Shown in pieces: positions 61,754-64,000 of a stretch of DNA of 64,000 nucleotides. How positions within the stretch are numbered: the first letter of the stretch is position 1; each line of letters begins with the position of its first letter. The notes under the pieces are model-generated. The model did not search any database. It had not been told where the DNA came from and saw only the letters and a list, made by a program, of their open reading frames with translations. A program made the translations under genes and the position numbers. The DNA lies in assembly GCA_963703655.1 (NCBI GenBank), contig CAVPFA010000004.1, positions 1-64,000 of the forward strand. The letters run 5' to 3'. The DNA comes from CAVPFA01 sp963703655. Lineage in GTDB: Bacteria; Actinomycetota; Acidimicrobiia; Acidimicrobiales; Bog-793.

Positions 61754-63296
61754 CGATTTCCTCCGTCCTTCCGTCATCGGCATCCGGCCTGCCTGTAGAC
61801 CGCCTGTCGTCGTCTGTCGTCCGATCGGTGCTCCGGCGTCTCGCCGCTCCGGGCGGATCCTGCGGCGGCTTCCCGCGGCCACTGCCGGTGCCGCGACCGC
61901 TGCCAGTGCCGCGGCCATTGCCGGTGCCGCGGCCGGAGCCGCGATCGCTGCCGGTGCCACGGCCGCCGCGGGCCCCAACCTCGCCGGGAAACACCACACT
62001 CTCATCCCCCCAGATGTTGGCGCCGACGTCAAGGAGCCCCCGCAGATCCGTCACGTGGCCCGCGTGGTAGGGCACAGTCGCCGTCACCTCGTGCGCCGCC
62101 GACAGCTCGCGCAGCAGCTCGGCCTCGCGCGTCGCCACGAGCTGGAAATTGGCGAAGCTCTGCGCAACCTCCTCGAGCACTCGGGCGATCATCTCCTCGC
62201 CGGGCCGGCCCGAGGCGGAGGCGACCCGCATGCGTCCGGCGAGGAGCCCCGCCAGCTCGCCCGCCCTCTGCCCGAGTGCCTCTGCGGTCCGGCCGACGGG
62301 CCGATCGCTGAACGAGCTCGGCAGCACCTTGTTGCACACCAGAAGGCCGAGATGAAGGTGTCGGTCCCGGAGGCGCTCGACGAGCTGCTCGGCGTCCATC
62401 GCCGGCACCGCCTCGAGGGTGGTCACGACCACAAAGGTCGTGCGCACGTCACGAAGCAGGCGGTTCACTGCCTCGGCCCTCGCCACGAACCCGTCCCGCA
62501 TCGTCTGGAACAGGATGAAGAAACCGGCAAGATCCTCCAGGAACTGGCTGCCCAAGATTCGATCCGCTACCTGGTAGAAGGGCCGGGAGGCGAAATTCAC
62601 GAGCCGTGAGCGGTAGGGCACGATGAGCCAGCGGAGCAATCTCGACGAGAAGAACTCGGCCATGCGCCCAGGCGCATCGAGCAGGTCGAGCGCGCTGAGA
62701 GACGGCGGCGTGTCGACGACGAGGAGGTCGTACTCGCCTTCTTCGTGAAGCTCGTAGAGCCGTTCCATCGCGATGTAATCGTGGCCCTGCGTGAACCGTT
62801 TCGTGATGTTGCGGTAGAGAGGGTTGGCGAGAATCTGGTTCGCCGTCACCGGGTCGGGCGCATGCCTGCGGACGAGCGCGTCCCAGGACTCGCTCATGTC
62901 GAGCATGGCCGCATACAGCTGTCCTTTCGGCCGTGCTCCTGCATCGACGAATGCCTCGTCGGGCACCCGGCGGGCGACGTTGCCCAGCCCTCCGACACCG
63001 AGAGCCTCTGCCAAGCGCCGCGCAGGGTCGACGGTGACCACGAGCACTCGGCCTCCAAGGCGTACGGCCGCGGTTACGGCGAGCGCGGCTGAGGTCGTGG
63101 TCTTGCCGACCCCGCCGGGTCCGCAGACAACGACGACCTCCTTCGCCGATAACAGCTGGTCGATATGGCGCAGCTGCTCCGGGACGGCATTTGCGCCGGC
63201 ACGGCCGGCGTCGCGGACAGCTGCCGGTGCGCCGGCACGGCCGGCGTCGCGGAGAGCTGCCGGGCGAGACTCGGCGTTGCGCGCAGCTTGGCTCAC
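61746..63296 (-). CDS. ArsA/GET3-like ATPase, second gene of the pair
   Basis: A 516-residue P-loop ATPase of the ArsA family. Walker A is VCGPGGVGKTTTSAALA, preceded by a low-complexity N-terminus; VTVDPARRLAEALG is the switch-like region, and YDLLVVDTPPSLSALDLLDAP the Walker B. The last 90 residues are Gly/Arg-rich repeats. The GTG start overlaps the stop of the upstream ArsA-like gene (GTGA). In mycobacteria two ArsA-like proteins (Rv3679, Rv3680) form a pair next to a whiB gene and work as one complex; the layout here is alike. Confidence 0.9.
   Translation of the reverse strand: MSQAARNAESRPAALRDAGRAGAPAAVRDAGRAGANAVPEQLRHIDQLLSAKEVVVVCGPGGVGKTTTSAALAVTAAVRLGGRVLVVTVDPARRLAEALGVGGLGNVARRVPDEAFVDAGARPKGQLYAAMLDMSESWDALVRRHAPDPVTANQILANPLYRNITKRFTQGHDYIAMERLYELHEEGEYDLLVVDTPPSLSALDLLDAPGRMAEFFSSRLLRWLIVPYRSRLVNFASRPFYQVADRILGSQFLEDLAGFFILFQTMRDGFVARAEAVNRLLRDVRTTFVVVTTLEAVPAMDAEQLVERLRDRHLHLGLLVCNKVLPSSFSDRPVGRTAEALGQRAGELAGLLAGRMRVASASGRPGEEMIARVLEEVAQSFANFQLVATREAELLRELSAAHEVTATVPYHAGHVTDLRGLLDVGANIWGDESVVFPGEVGARGGRGTGSDRGSGRGTGNGRGTGSGRGTGSGRGKPPQDPPGAARRRSTDRTTDDDRRSTGRPDADDGRTEEIDG
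61879..61962. repeat. 18-bp tandem repeat coding for a Gly/Arg-rich tail
   Basis: Units of 18 bp (CCACTGCCGGTGCCGCGA and variants) at 61879, 61897, 61915 and, after a 12-bp piece, 61945. On the minus strand they encode the RGTGSG/RGTGNG repeats near the C-terminus of the ArsA-like ATPase. Length may vary among strains. Confidence 0.75.
63192..63263. repeat. 36-bp perfect-register tandem repeat in the N-terminus of the ArsA-like gene
   Basis: Two adjacent 36-bp units, 63192-63227 and 63228-63263, differ at one base. They add 12 residues (a second AAxRDAGRAGA) to the N-terminus of the ArsA-like ATPase without changing frame. Confidence 0.8.
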
Positions 63297-64000
63297 GTCA
63301 CCAGCTCCTCCGAGAGCGCGTGGGCGATCTGACGAATGGCCCGAAGTCCGTACGCCCTGGCGAACAGGTAAGGCAGGTACAGGAGCGGCACGTCGTGAGG
63401 GATGCCGGCGCGGAGCCTCTCCAGGTGGGCCACGCCGTCCCGCCGCACGGTGACAGCGAGCCTCGCCGCCCCGAGCACGTCCTCCACTACCTCGCGTGAG
63501 GCGTCGAGCTCGCGAGCGAGCAGGTCGAGCCGGGAGGGGCGGGCGAGCTCGTTGAAGACCAGCTCCTCGGAGCGGCCGAAGAGCTCGGGCAGGACTCGGT
63601 TTGCCACCACGCAGGCGAGGTGAACCGGCGTCTCGGTCGTGAGCCGTCCGGCGAGGTCGACCGCCTCGGTCACCGGCATCTCCTCGGGCGTGGTGACGAG
63701 CACCGCCCCGGTCCGGTCCGGATCGCCCAGGATCTCGAGGATCCAGTCGGTCTGCGCCCGGACGACACCCACCCGGATCAGCTCGTTGATGCCGGTCGGC
63801 GCCGCCAGCTGGCCGACGACGTTGCCTGTCGAAGAGGCATCGACCACCACAAGGTCGTAATGGCCAGCCCGAACCTCGTAACACAATTTGCCGACCGTCA
63901 GGATCTCGCGAATCCCAGGCGCCGCCGTCGCCACGAAATCGAACGCGCGAGCCACCGGGCCGATGCGGCCGACTGTCGGGACCTTCGCGACGGTGCGCAG
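63293..64000 (-). CDS. ArsA/GET3-like ATPase, first gene of the pair (5' end beyond the window)
   Basis: The frame is open from the window edge to a stop at 63293-63295. Visible are GKLCYEVRAGHYDLVVVDASSTGNVVGQL (Walker B and switch II), TTPEEMPVTEAVDLAGRL and LACVVANRVLPELF, typical of the ArsA-like proteins of Actinobacteria. The Walker A start lies outside the window, so its integrity cannot be judged. The stop overlaps the GTG of the second ATPase gene, so the two are translated together. Confidence 0.85.
   Translation of the reverse strand: MRTVAKVPTVGRIGPVARAFDFVATAAPGIREILTVGKLCYEVRAGHYDLVVVDASSTGNVVGQLAAPTGINELIRVGVVRAQTDWILEILGDPDRTGAVLVTTPEEMPVTEAVDLAGRLTTETPVHLACVVANRVLPELFGRSEELVFNELARPSRLDLLARELDASREVVEDVLGAARLAVTVRRDGVAHLERLRAGIPHDVPLLYLPYLFARAYGLRAIRQIAHALSEELVT

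Overview
The window is a 64 kb stretch of high-GC DNA with dense, short-spaced genes, frequent GTG starts and ATGA/GTGA stop-start overlaps. The gene set points to an actinobacterium: a WhiB-family iron-sulfur protein, a mycobacterial-type FolP2-like dihydropteroate synthase, an MptB-like mannosyltransferase, a PdtaS-like histidine kinase and a pair of ArsA-like ATPases. An uncultured Acidimicrobiia-like lineage would fit, but rank below phylum cannot be fixed from the sequence alone. No tRNA, rRNA, CRISPR array, transposase or phage gene was seen.

Layout. 1-462 is a patchwork of three unrelated gene fragments and looks like a chimeric contig end. 579-7340 carries biotin ligase, a biotin-carboxylase/BCCP subunit, an M20 amidohydrolase, a methylmalonyl-CoA mutase large subunit and a rhodanese-ThiF protein; together they suggest propionyl-CoA/methylmalonyl-CoA metabolism plus sulfur-carrier activation. 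8091-16004 is an aerobic carbon monoxide dehydrogenase locus: coxM-coxS-coxL with the form I active-site motif AYACSFR, an XdhC/CoxI protein fused to a YHS domain, the CoxD-type AAA+ ATPase and CoxE-type VWA protein, and a divergent LysR regulator with a palindromic candidate operator in the shared promoter region. 16029-34018 is a mixed accessory region: NlpC/P60 hydrolase, methyltransferase, HAD phosphatase, a TetR gene with a 16-bp perfect palindrome facing a cupin/NTF2 gene pair, membrane transporters, a PLP dehydratase, MptB-like glycosyltransferase, phosphoesterase, TMEM175-like channel, a secreted repeat protein, an aromatic amino acid decarboxylase-like enzyme and an MpaB-like oxygenase. 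34036-43360 holds two tandem paralogues of a zinc-ribbon/adenylate cyclase/AAA/TPR protein and, divergent to them, a secreted PKD protein built from 420-bp repeats. 43678-52194 is a core block: metH, thioredoxin-TPR, folP2-like, holA, inositol monophosphatase, inorganic pyrophosphatase. 52256-55855 has a methyltransferase and an MBOAT/SGNH cell-surface acylation pair. 56081-64000 has etfA/etfB, a glycerophosphodiesterase, whiB with a CRP-like box upstream, a PdtaS-like kinase, an O-methyltransferase and the two ArsA-like ATPases, the last running off the window.

A recurring feature is single-base frameshifts in otherwise well conserved genes: nine in eight genes, eight of which behave as one-base insertions. 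This bias suggests sequencing or assembly errors more than real gene decay; both views are given at each gene.

How the genes may work together: CO oxidation and electron-transfer flavoprotein genes, a WhiB redox/NO sensor with a CRP-like site, and two adenylate cyclases fit an aerobic actinobacterium that scavenges trace gas and links cAMP to redox control. The link between the cyclases and the CRP-like site is inference.
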